DNA of 64,000 nt from Pedinophyceae sp. YPF-701 (Eukaryota > Chlorophyta > Pedinophyceae). The position numbers were made by a program, and so were the translations under genes. Shown here one piece after another: positions 46,236 to 56,353 of this stretch (position 1 is its first letter; each line of letters starts with the position of its first letter). The stretch spans positions 962,013 through 1,026,012 of the forward strand of contig CAJZHL010000029.1 of NCBI GenBank assembly GCA_916048055.1. The letters are read 5' to 3'. A model generated the notes under the pieces. It was not told the origin of the DNA and did not search any database. It was given only the letters and a program-made list of their open reading frames with translations.

Positions 46236-47815
46236 ATGTTTCTGTGGTCGTGGTTCACGTCGGTGCTGAACTACCTCGGCCTGGCGAACAAGCAGGCGAA
46301 AATCTTGTTCCTGGGTCTAGACAATGCGGGCAAGACCACCCTGATGCATATGCTCAAGGACGAGCGCCTGGCCCAGCACCAGCCCACCCAGTACCCGACC
46401 TCGGAAGAGCTCCAGATGGGCGGAATCAACTTCAAGGTGCGCCGCGCCTGGTCCACACCCGCCAGCGACCTGCCCGCTCGGCGGCCTGTGGTGGGCCGCT
46501 CCCGCCCTGCAGCGCGCACAACGGCCTCGTCCAGACCGCACACGCCCACCGCTAGCCCTTTCCCCACGCGCGAGGGCCCCGGCGGGCGCCTACACGCGCT
46601 GCACCAGCCCGCACAGCACCAGGCCGCGGGTCGCTCCTCCGTGGCCGCTGGACCGCCCGCCATCCGCGGCCGCGATCCACACCGCGCCAGCCCATGCATG
46701 ACTCTTCGCTCCTGCGAGCCGCATCGGCGCCTCTCCTTTTCGGACGCGCTCATCTCGCTGCTCCTCACTGCTTGCTCGCTCCCACCGGGGCCCTCGCGCT
46801 GGCTCCGGGACAGCGCGCTTTCCGATCGCAATTGAGCGGTGGCGTCGCTGCCAGCGTTGCATAGAGCGAGGGGATGGTTGCGCGGGCGCTGGGTTTCGGG
46901 CGCCGTGCGCCCTCAGGGTTTGGTGGCCTCGAGCGGTTCCCTCGCGGCGGTTGAGCGGCGTCCGCGCTCACCTCGCGGCCTTCCGGCGACATGAATTAAT
47001 TCCATAACGCCGAGCCGATTCTCGCACGCACGCCGCGCTGCCTCGCCGCCCCAGGACGACCCCGGGGCTAGGCAGACCGCACCAGAGCACCGGCGCCATC
47101 GCGCCCGCAGCCGCTCGCCATCCCCGCGGGGTCCTCCCTCACTGTAGTCCCCCCCACGACGCACCCAGCGGCGCGCCGCCTCGCCAAGCGCGCGCAGCGG
47201 CCCGCCTGCACCCTCCCGCAGCTGCTGCACTGCACCGCGCCCCGGCTCGCGGCGTGAGCGCCACGAGCGCGCCGATCCACCCACCCCATGGCCTCCGCGC
47301 ACCGAGACACGCCGGTTCCGGTGCCGTTGCGCGCAGGCGTTCGACCTGGGCGGCCACGAGATCGCCCGCCGGGTGTGGAAGGACTACTTCGCGAAAGTGA
47401 ACGCGGTGGTCTTCCTGGTGGACGCGAACGACAAGGAGCGCTTCTTCGAGTCTAAGAAGGTCAGCTGCGCCCGCGGCGACCCCGCCCCGCCGCGCGAAGC
47501 CACCCGCACCCGCCTGCGCTGACCCGCCTGCGTCGTGGTGACCGCGTGGCCTGCGCGCAGGAGCTGGACGGGCTGTTGGGCGAGGACTCGCTGCAGGGCG
47601 TGCCGTTCCTGATCCTCGGGAACAAGATCGACATCCCGACCGCGGCCTCGGAGGACGAACTGCGCCACGTGCTGGGGCTGAGCAACTACACGACGGGCAA
47701 GGGCAAGGTCAACCTGGCGGGGACGAACATCCGCCCGATCGAGGTGTTCATGTGCTCCGTCGTGCGGCGCATGGGGTACGGTGACGGGTTCAGGTGGCTC
47801 TCGCAATACCTATAA
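46236..47815 (+). CDS. SAR1: Small GTPase SAR1 (COPII coat initiation)
   Basis: SAR1-GTP inserts its N-terminal amphipathic helix into ER exit sites and recruits Sec23/24. Three exons, all phase 0 (46236-46436, 47337-47459, 47561-47815), encode 192 residues, the normal size. Seen are the N-terminal helix ([16 protein letters not shown]), the P-loop [11 protein letters not shown], switch I YPTSEEL, switch [19 protein letters not shown] with the catalytic His, the guanine motif NKID, and the C-terminal [19 protein letters not shown]. Intron 1 spans 900 bp, the longest in the window, and separates the switch regions. A TGTAA follows the stop at 47876-47880. Confidence 0.96.
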
Positions 47816-48141
47816 TAGCAACACGCGCACGGGGCAGCAACGCGGGGCCGCGGACGCGCGGGCCGCCGCGCAGAGTGTAATTGACACTGTCGTCACGTGC
47901 CGCCCGTCGTGTGGGGCGCGGGGGGGGGTGCTGACTCCCTCTTGAGTCAGAGGACTGAACAACTGGAGCTCAACAGGTGGGGGACACGGGGCTGCCTAGC
48001 CGCCTGGACGAGCGTCCTAGGCCTAGCTGCGCCCCCCCGGGGCCTCGCTGCGCTGCCCGAGGCCCCTGCGCGGGTGTGCCGACTCTTGCCCTCTTTCTGT
48101 GTTGCTGGCTGAGCATCACACCGCGTGCGAGCCCGGGCGTG
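47816..48141. other. Intergenic region between convergent genes
   Basis: 326 bp shared 3' space of SAR1 and the NEK kinase; a TGTAA for SAR1 lies at 47876-47880. Nothing else recognised. Confidence 0.45.
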
Positions 48142-51100
48142 TCACGCCGCGCGGCCGCTCATGACGTCTTCAATGTACACGAGTTTGTCCACGAGCGCCA
48201 GCAGCGGGCGCTGCTGCGGCGGCAGCTGCTGCGCGAAAGCCTGCGTGTCGCCGGGGACGCGCCCCGACACCGCGTCGCGCACCGACCCGTACAGCCGTCG
48301 GAACCCGTCGTCCCCGATGGCCTCGGTCACGGCCTGCCGCAGCAGCTGCGCCTGGTCCGTCAGGCACGGCGCGCTCTTCGGGTCCACCGTTGTGTTGAGC
48401 CCGCGGCCCGACAACAGCGCCGGATCCTCCTCCTCGATCGCCTCCAGCGGCTCTGCAGCGCACACGAACAGCGCAACAACGCGCTCAGCACGCGATCCAA
48501 ACAACCGCACGCGGCGCCGCGAAGCAGCCGGCACCCAGCTGCAACGTCGCACAGAGCGCCCGCACGCCAAGCCCCGGCGTGGCCGTCGAGTGCCATAACC
48601 ATCAGGCTATCGCAGAGGAGCACGTCCGCGCGTGTGCGCGCACCTGTCACGCTGTGCGCCTCCTGTTCGAGCTCCTCAATAGCCTGACTCAAGAGCGACT
48701 CCTTGAGCTCGAGCGCGCGCAGCCGGTCCGTCGCGTCCGCCGTGCTGCCCGTGTTCCCGCCCACGGACCCCGCGGGCGCGACCGGGCCCGTCGACACGCG
48801 GCTGTTGCCGCCGGGCCGCCCCTGCACCGCCGCGACCGCGCGCGCCTCGGCCTCCGAGTCCGACTCCGACAGCTCGAAGTACGCCGCGCTGTCTGCGACG
48901 ATGTTCGAGGAGCGCCGCGGCGGCGGCGACGGGTCGCGCGACGGCGCCGCCGCGCTCCGCGCGCCACGCCCCCCCGTGTGGCGCAGCGGAGACCCCCCGC
49001 TGGCCGGCGGCGGGCGCGGCGGGTAGCTCGCGGCCTGCGCGCCCACGTGCGGGTCCAGCGCTGACGACGACGCGGCGGCTCGCTGCAGCGGCGCCCGGGA
49101 GCTCGGCGCCGCCGCCGGCCCGAGCAGCGCCGCCATGTCTTGCGCGCCAAAGCTGCGGCGAGCGTCGTCGCCGTCGCGCGCGGGGCGCGCGCTGCGCCGG
49201 CGCGGCGCCCGTGCGCGGGGCCGTCCGGGCCCGCTGCGGGCGGCCGCCGCGGGGGCACGTCCGGCGAGCTGCCGTACTCGTCGGGCGGCAACTCCCCCGT
49301 GGTGCGGGCTGACTGGAACCCCCCCCCGGGGCCGTGCGACCGCAGGACCCGCGCGCGGTCCCGCGCGTGCGAGGACGGCCCGGCGCCCGGCGAGCCGTCG
49401 CGCGTCGCCGGGTTCAGGCCGCGTTGGCTGCGCGACGCCATCTTCTGGGCGCGCGGGGCGCGGCGGACGCCGAAGCCGACGGGGACCTCCTCGGCGTCGC
49501 GGACGTGCTGCAGGGCGCCGATCTCGACCGACCCGCGCACGTCGTGCAAGCTGCTCGCGTGCCGCGACCCCGGCAGAGGGGGGGGTAATGGCTCGCTCCC
49601 CCCCCCGACGTTCCCGGCCTTGAGCGCCGCCAGGCGCTCCCGCCGCCGGTTGCGGTGCTCGAGAAGGCTGATCTCCGACGCCGACGACCGTCCGCCGCCC
49701 TCTCGCGCGCCCCCGCGCTCCGAGAACGCCCGCTCCAGCTGCGCGTGCCCCGCACCCCCCCCTGCGCAGGCGGCCCCTCCCTCCGCAGCCACTCCGGCGC
49801 CGCGTCCGCCTCCCGCGTGACCTGGATCTGCGCGACGGACCGCGACCGCACGCCCGCCAGCCGCGGGTCCGCGCGCAGGTGCCGCTGCTGCGGCCCGGGA
49901 GGCAGCGGCGGCGCGGGCGCGAGGCTCGCGGCCGGCTCCGACGTGCGCACGTCGCTCCGGGACCGCCGGTGCGCTGGGTCGTGGTAGGACTGGCTGTGGT
50001 GGTGGCTGTGGTGGTGGTGGTGGTGGTGGTGGCGGTGGTGGTGCCGGTGCGAGGCGGACCCCGCGGGGGTGTGTTGTTTCGCGGGGAGCTTTCCGGAGGT
50101 CCGGGGCTCGCCGTGCGCGCTCGAGGCCGCGGCGTGGTCGTGCATGCTCTGCGACCGCTGCCGGAGGACCGGCGCGCGGGCCCCGGCGGACGCGGGCGGC
50201 GGCGGCGGCGTGTCGCGCGCCGGCGTGCCTCCCTTCTTCCCGCGGCCGGCCCGCCAGACCGCGGCCTCGTGCTTGGCCTCGACGACGTGCTCGCGCAGGA
50301 ACGGGCAGTGCAGGATCTGCTCCGTCGTCGGCCGGCGCGCCGGGTCCCGCGCCAGCATCAGGTCGAGCAGCTGCTGCAGGTCGGGGGAGTACTGCGGGCC
50401 GAGGCGGTCGACCTTGCCGCGGAGGATCTTCATCACGAGCGCGTTCATGTCCGCGGCGTCGAACGCGTGCTTCCCCGTGGCCATCTCGAAGACCACGCAC
50501 CCGAGCGACCACACGTCCGACTGGTAGCTGTACGGCTGGTTGCGCACGATCTCGGGCGACATGTAGTACGGCGTGCCGATGACCGTCCGCGCGAGCTCCT
50601 GCGGCGACGACAGCACGCGCGCGATGCCGAAGTCCCCCAGCTTCGCGCTGCCGTCGCGCGTCAAGAAGATGTTTTGGCTCTTCAAGTCACGGTGCACGAC
50701 CTTGCGCTCGTGGATGTAGTGCAGCGCGAGCGTGACCTGCGCGAGCCACTCCTTGATCTGCGCGGACGGGCGCGGGGCGGGCGCGGTGGGCGTGGTGCGG
50801 CGCCACGACGCCCCCGGAACGCAGGCTGCGTTGCGGGCCCGCCTTCGCCGGTGCGGCCGGCGAGGCAGGCCGCGCCAGTTCGCGGCCGCCGTGGTGCGCG
50901 CGCGCTGAGTCGGACAGCCACGTGGGCGCGGAGACACACACACACACGCGATTCATGTGTCTCGTATGTTGGTGTGTGCACTTGCCTGCTCCTCCGGCAG
51001 CGGCTCGTTCTGCCGCTTGAGCAGGCGGTACAGGTCGCCGGCCTCGCAGTACTCCGTCACGATGCACATGTGCCCGCGGTGCTGGAACGAGTCGTGGTAG

Positions 51101-52056
51101 CCCAGGACGAATGGGTGGTCGAGCTGCGCCAGCAAGCGGACCTCCTGGTGCGCCGCCGCGCGCTCGCGCTCCGACATCTGCGACATGTTGATCTTCTTGA
51201 GGACGAACCTGCGGGCCGGGCGGGGGCGGTGCTGGGCGGGTCGGGGCCGCGGGCGCGCGGGGATGCCCGGGGCCACGGCCGTGGTTGTCCTGTGACCTGA
51301 GCGCGCGATCAGAGCCTGGATGCTATCTGCTCGCCACGGGGCGCGATACGGCGCGCCGGGGGGCGTAGAGTGCGCGGTGAGGGGTGCGCGGGACGCGCCA
51401 GTGCCGAAGTACGCCAGGCTGGCGGCGCGGGCGATAAGGTGCGCGCTGTCCGCGCCGCGCGCGCGTCCGAGGTCCAATGCTGGCAGCAGGTGTACGAGGC
51501 GTCGGGACGGGGCCGACAGCGCGCGGTAGGGCCCGATGTTGCGGCGTGCGCGGCCTGGGAACGCAGACGACGCGGAACGCGATGGGAGGAGGGATTTCGA
51601 GCGCGCGGGCGGCGTGTGGCTCGCACGGCTTGTGCGTTGCTGCTAAGCGGAGGAGGTGCGGGCCGAGGCGGGCGTCGTGGGGCGCGACGGCCCGCGTGCG
51701 GCGAGGTCGCCGTGTGGAGAGGGCAGGAAAGGCGTTCGTGGCGCCGGAACGGCGGAGGTTGCGCGTTGCAAGCCGGTTGAATTTGCCGAAGGTGGCATCT
51801 GGACACGGCTGCGATCGTGGCGAGGTCGAACGCGCCGTGCGGCGGCGTTCCAGGGATCAGGGTGTGACACATGGGCGGTACGCGCCGCTGCGAGGCCGCG
51901 GAAGGGGCCGTGGGGCCGGGACCCGCTCGAGACGTTGAGCTGCCGCACAGGGGCACGCGACGCGCACCTCCTCGACTCATCTTCTTTGAGGCACACGAGG
52001 AATGCAGACCCGTACGTTCCCGTCCCTATCCGCCTCAGCACCTGGAACGACTCCAT
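48142..52056 (-). CDS. NEK: NIMA-related (NEK) protein kinase
   Basis: Six exons (52056-51968, 51208-50986, 50757-49822, 49738-49278, 49152-48644, 48452-48142) join in phase to 842 residues. The N-terminal kinase domain (residues ~1-265) has the Gly loop RRIGTGTYGSAFLV, the lysine in FVLKKIN, HRDLKSQN, DFGIARVL, the NEK-type activation segment VIGTPYYMSPEIV and SDVWSLGCVVFEMATGKHAF. A long disordered region follows with a His-rich tract (positions ~49990-50045), a basic patch (LLEHRNRRRERLAALKAG) and acidic-Ser clusters (ELSESDSEAE), then a helical C-terminus (LVDKLVYIEDVM) like other long NEKs. Intron 2 (50758-50985) uses a GC donor (CAG|GCAAGT). NEKs commonly act at basal bodies, cilia and mitosis; the exact subfamily is unresolved. 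Confidence 0.9.
49990..50045 (-). repeat. Polyhistidine-coding trinucleotide tract inside the NEK gene
   Basis: The + strand reads repeated GTG (CAC on the coding strand), giving a run of eight or more His interrupted by Arg and Ser. It is an in-frame microsatellite in the disordered region and a likely site of length variation. Confidence 0.8.
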
Positions 52057-52450
52057 GGCGGCGTGCGCTCGGCGGAGGAGCTACCCGCGCAGGGGACGCC
52101 GCTCCATTTGAACGTCCGCCGCGTACACGCCGAATCACGTCTCTGCGGTGCGCGCAGGGCTGCTTCGCCGGGAATGCGACCCTCGGGCGGCGCCGCGGGC
52201 CCTCGTCGAGCCCGGTCGGGCGTGCGAGCGGCGCTGGTCTGTCTGGTTGGCGCCCCTCGCGTCGGTCCCGCGGAGACGAGGCGCGGAGAATCGCGTCGCC
52301 GGGCGCACAAGCCGCTCCTTGCGAGCGAGGTCGCTCAGGCGGGAGTGCGCGTGCGTGTTTCGCGGCGCCACGTGGCACGCCGACGGAGCCGTTGTGTCTC
52401 CGAGGAACCATCGCAGGGCGCGGGCGGAATAGGGGGGGTGTGTGGGCGCG
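52057..52450. other. Divergent promoter region
   Basis: 394 bp between the NEK start and the 119-aa coiled-coil gene. Nothing recognised. Confidence 0.4.
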
Positions 52451-53072
52451 ATGACGGCGCCAAGCGACCCCAGCGTGCTGGAGGCCGAAGCGGGGCGCCT
52501 CAGCAATTCTATCAGCCACCTCGAGGTGCGCACGCGGCCCGTAGAGTTGCACCACGTCTCGCTGCTCTCGGCGCGCGCTCGCGCCGTTCCGCGCCCTCGC
52601 GAGCGCTGTGCGAGCGGGGACAGCAGCCAGGAGCGCAGCGCGGGCTGAGTTTCGTTGCAGCGGTCGATCAGGGAGATCAAGCAGGCGATAGCAGAGGAGG
52701 GGCCATGCGTCGAGTACAAGGAGGCGGTGGGGGAGAACATCGTGCTGATCGCGAAGCAGAAGGCGGCCCTCGCGGCCATTGAGGAGCAGATACGCAAGGC
52801 GAAGGGCGCGGACGCGCCAATAGAGCCGCAGGCAAGTCGCGCGCTGCGTCGCTCATGCTGCGTGGTCCACGGAGGCGGTGCGCGCGCGCAGCACACGCGC
52901 TGCACGCACACGCCGCCGCGCGGCCTGACTCTCCCGTGCTGGATGCGCGCCCTCGCAGGGCATGGAGGTGGACGGGAGCGCGGAGGACCCGCATGCGCGA
53001 GGTGACCGACAGCCGCAGCACGGCGCCGCGCCACCACAGGGCGGAGCCGGGGGCGAGGGTGCGTGGATGTGA
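52451..53072 (+). CDS. Small coiled-coil protein, 119 aa, family not recognised
   Basis: Three exons, all phase 0 (52451-52525, 52661-52831, 52959-53072). The start is the ATG at 52451 (a GTG nine bases upstream is in frame). The first half is a helical pair: LEAEAGRLSNSISHLERSI, then an acidic linker, then VGENIVLIAKQKAALAAIEE. The last exon is a Gly/Gln-rich acidic tail. The pattern 'short heptad, acidic gap, GEN-x-V-x-IAK heptad' looks like a conserved small eukaryotic family, but I cannot name it. Intron 2 (52832-52958) has a perfect GC donor (CAG|GCAAGT), and only that choice keeps the frame. Confidence 0.62.
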
Positions 53073-53560
53073 CGCCGGCCTGTGTTCCCAGCGCGCGACG
53101 CCGCGCCGCGTATCGCGTTGGCGTCATGACGCCATGCATCACCGCCCGGCGTGTGTTTTGCTGTCGCTGCGTTCGCACCAGCGACGGGGACTCGGCGGCG
53201 TGGAGGAGGAGCACAGACGCGCGACCGAGGTGGGCGCGCGCAGGGGCCGCATCAGATTGCACCGCTGTGGCGTACCCCGGTCGATCTCAGGCACAAGCAG
53301 TGGCGGTGCGAGCAGCAGGCGTCGCCGGCAGCCGGCGCGCCGGCGCCCTGCTCCGCTGCCCGCTCGGCGCTGCGCTGGGGCCGTGGCGCCCGGCTGCGCG
53401 ACTGCGGCGACGCCCGAAGCGCCCAAAAGCACCAGCACATAAGACTTCCTCTCTGCCCGTGTCACAGCGCCACAGACCGCCGGCAGCGCGCGCAGTGCCG
53501 CCGGCGTGCTCTCGCGCCCACGCGCAGCGCTCCGCCCGCTCGCCTGCCCCGGGCGGCGCC
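53073..53560. other. Intergenic region between convergent genes
   Basis: 488 bp between the 119-aa protein gene and TOM7. Small frames only, without motifs. Confidence 0.4.
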
Positions 53561-53731
53561 TCAGAAGGGCGTGACAAGGGCGGCGACCGACGGCCTGGGC
53601 TCCGAGAGCATGCCGAGGACGAGGATCGAGGGGACGAGGCCGTAGTGCACGAACGGCTGGACCTTGCCGAGGACCTTCATGAGCTTGCGCTCCAGCTCGT
53701 GGTATTTCCGGATAGCGGCAGCCTTGTCCAT
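53561..53731 (-). CDS. TOM7: Mitochondrial import receptor subunit TOM7
   Basis: A 56-residue, intron-less gene that is easily missed. It starts at an ATG in a strong context (CACCATGG) and ends at TGA 53561-53563. The N-terminus is a charged helix (RKYHELERKLMKVLGKV), followed by the single TOM7 membrane segment with the family signature FVHYGLVPSILVLGM, then the plant-type tail SEPRPSVAALVTPF (plant TOM7 proteins show a similar Gly-Met, Pro, Leu-x-x-Pro ending). TOM7 modulates assembly and stability of the TOM complex of the mitochondrial outer membrane. The overlapping + strand frame is an antisense shadow. Confidence 0.85.
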   Translation of the reverse strand: MDKAAAIRKYHELERKLMKVLGKVQPFVHYGLVPSILVLGMLSEPRPSVAALVTPF

Positions 53732-55156
53732 GGTGCTATGCCTGCGCTCGAAGCGGCGCGGTCCGGAGGGAGGTTGCGCGGAGGGAGGTCGTTCCCGGGT
53801 CCTGGGCTCGATGATGTACTGCGGGGGTGCGCGGATGCTCGAAAGGGGCGGTGAGCGGGCTCCCGGAGCGAGCTAGCGGGTGATGGAGGGCATTAGGGAG
53901 GCCGTGCTGCGCGCACGCGGGGCGTTCAGGTGCGAGGGTCGGCGCGGGGCCGTGCTGCGGTGAATATCCGTGGAGTCGCGTCGGCGCACGGCGCAGGGCT
54001 GGTCGCGCGCCGGGAGGTGGCTCGATGCAAGTGTGCTCGTGCCCGGCGCGCGCGTGCCGGGCGGCGAGGGGGGTCGGGCGCGAGGCCGGAGAACGTTGGA
54101 GGTACGTCCATGCCGCACGTCGCAAAATCCGGCGGTCAGCCCCCACGTCGTGAGGACTCGCACCTGGGGACAGCGCCACAAGCTCAGCTCTCAGCGCGCC
54201 CACACGGCTTTGCTGGTCCACGCAGGGCTGTTCGAGGAGTGTCAAGTGCGCGTCTGGTGGCCCCGCGCGCGGGCATGGCGTCGCGGGCCGCGCGGAGGGC
54301 ACGGGGCGTCGGCTGCGCGCTGAGGCATCCAGTCCGACTCGGTGTCAGCGCGACGCGGGACTCGCGCGGCTGAACGGGCCCGCGGTCGCTATTGACGCGC
54401 ACTCGCTTGGCCAGCCCGGCAGACTGCGAAACACCTTCGAACACGCTGCGTGCGTTGCTGAGGGCTGTGGCGAGAGAGCACCGATCCCGGAGCGTTCGGC
54501 GCGCGCAGGCAGCGATACGGCGGACTGCACGCGGCGCTGCTGCTAGCCTTCCGCGTGCCGAAGAGGTGAGGAATGCCGCGCGCGAGGCCCACGCACACCA
54601 CATTGCTGCTCAAATCATGCCCAGCACGCTCCGCGACAGTTGCCGAGCGGCTGATTGTCAGAAAGTCCGCGGCAGCCGCCTCCGCGAGCGGCGAGGACGC
54701 TCAGACAGGCCGCCGGGAGGCCATCCTGGCGCCCTGCGGTCGCGTATCGATCGGCGGGAACCCACACCGCACCCGCCTGCGCCCGCAACGCACCCCGTTC
54801 GCCACGCAGCGCCGGTCTGGCCCCAGCAGCACCGACCTGTCGTACAACCGCGACGGCCCGGACGCCCGGACCGCGTCCCGGACTCATGCGCTGCACCGGC
54901 CGCTCGCCCTCTAGGTTTTCGCCGCAGGCTTGCACGGGCGCGGAGCCCCCGCGGAGCGCTTTGCCGCCCCGTCTTGACGACGCGGCGGCTCTGCCGTTGC
55001 CAGAACTGCTGCCGCGGCGTCCCACGCCGCCTGCGCGTCCGTGTGCGCGCCCAGCGCACCCCGCCTCGGGTGACCCGTAGCGCAGGCACTGAGTTTCGCG
55101 GCGCGGGCCCACGCGGACAGCGGCCCGTTCGTGGCGCGAGGGAGCGAGCCGGCGAG
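53732..55156. other. Divergent promoter region, long
   Basis: About 1.4 kb between TOM7 (-) and UBC9 (+). Arg/Ala-rich frames on both strands have no motifs or phase-consistent splicing. No gene recognised. Confidence 0.4.
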
Positions 55157-55919
55157 ATGAGCGAGGGCGTCGCGAGGAAGCGGCTGATGGCCGAGCGGAA
55201 GAACTGGCGGAAGGACCGGCCCTTTGGTTTCGTAGCGCGCCCGCAGACGAAGCCCGACGGTGCGTCGACGCCCGACCGCCTCGGACACCTGCGCCCTGTG
55301 CCGGCCCGTGCATGCCGCGCTGCTGTCGAGGGGTGCCGGGGCGCTGGACGTCGAGAACACGTGGTTGCGGTGCGCGTGGTGCGCGGTGCGTGCAGGCAGC
55401 ACCGACATGATGAACTGGGACTGCAAGATCCCCGGCACGCGGGGCACGCCGGGGGAGGGCGGCCTGTACACCCTCACGCTCCAGTTCACCGAGGACTACC
55501 CCGGGAAGCCCCCCATCGCCAAGTTCGACAAGGTACCCAGAATCAATACCCCCGTGCCGGCGGCCCGCCCAGCCGCGCCCCGGGGCCCTGTCAATCCTGC
55601 GCTCTCGTCCGGTGCCCCCTGGCCCGCCCGTGGCCGTCTGACTGAGCGCACGTCATTTTTCCCCACACCCCCCCAGGACTTTTTCCACCCCAACGTGTAC
55701 CCGTCCGGGAAGGTGTGTCTGTCGATCCTGAACGAGGAGGCTGGCTGGCGGCCGTCGATCACCGTGAAGCAGATCCTCACGGGCATCCAGGACCTCCTCA
55801 ACGACCCCAACGACGCAGACCCCGCGCAGGAGCGCGCCTTCTACATCTACCGGGAGGACCGCAACCGGTACGAGGCGCTCGTCAAGCAGCAGGCGCGCAG
55901 GTACCACGACACGTCGTGA
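55157..55919 (+). CDS. UBC9: SUMO-conjugating enzyme E2 (UBC9)
   Basis: Three exons (55157-55259, 55396-55532, 55677-55919) encode 160 residues; UBC9 is normally 158-160. Family-specific features are the basic N-terminal helix binding SUMO and E1 ([20 protein letters not shown]), [19 protein letters not shown] with the UBC9-type insertion, [15 protein letters not shown] containing the catalytic Cys, [18 protein letters not shown], and [11 protein letters not shown] near the substrate-binding loop. It accepts SUMO from SAE1/SAE2 and passes it to nuclear targets. It converges with an unrecognised gene on the minus strand. Confidence 0.96.
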
Positions 55920-56353
55920 GCGCCCCAGCGCCGCCTTGACGAGGAAACGACAACCATATTTGACTATGTGTTGGAACCCTCAAAAACGCCGAGTAGGCCG
56001 CCTGCGCTGCGCGCGCGCGGTCCACGCCCTGACTGACGCATGACGACACCAGCGTCGACGCCTCGATACGACTGCCCAACACCGCCTTCGGTGGGGGGTG
56101 TCTCCGCACACCCCTGGAGCTGTCAGCGCTGCCCGCGCGGTGATGACCAAGTGGGCCGAGACAGCGCGAGTGTGAACCCCCTCACCACTCGTCGCGGCAG
56201 GTATTGCTGACAGTCAACACACAAAAACGTGAAACCTCGACTCGGTACAATCCTTGACAATCCTTTCCACTATACAATGGCACGCACTCCCTGCGACAGC
56301 CGCGCGGACGCGCCCCGCACAGCCCGCAGCCGCAGCTCGCCCCTCCAACACGC
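55920..56353. other. Intergenic region between convergent genes
   Basis: 434 bp, moderately AT-richer near 55940-55990 and 56215-56280. Nothing recognised. Confidence 0.4.

Noticed and set aside
49739-49821. Apparent frameshift in the NEK gene at a G homopolymer
   Set aside because: An 83-bp phase-0 intron with GT-AG borders restores the frame without assuming a sequence error.
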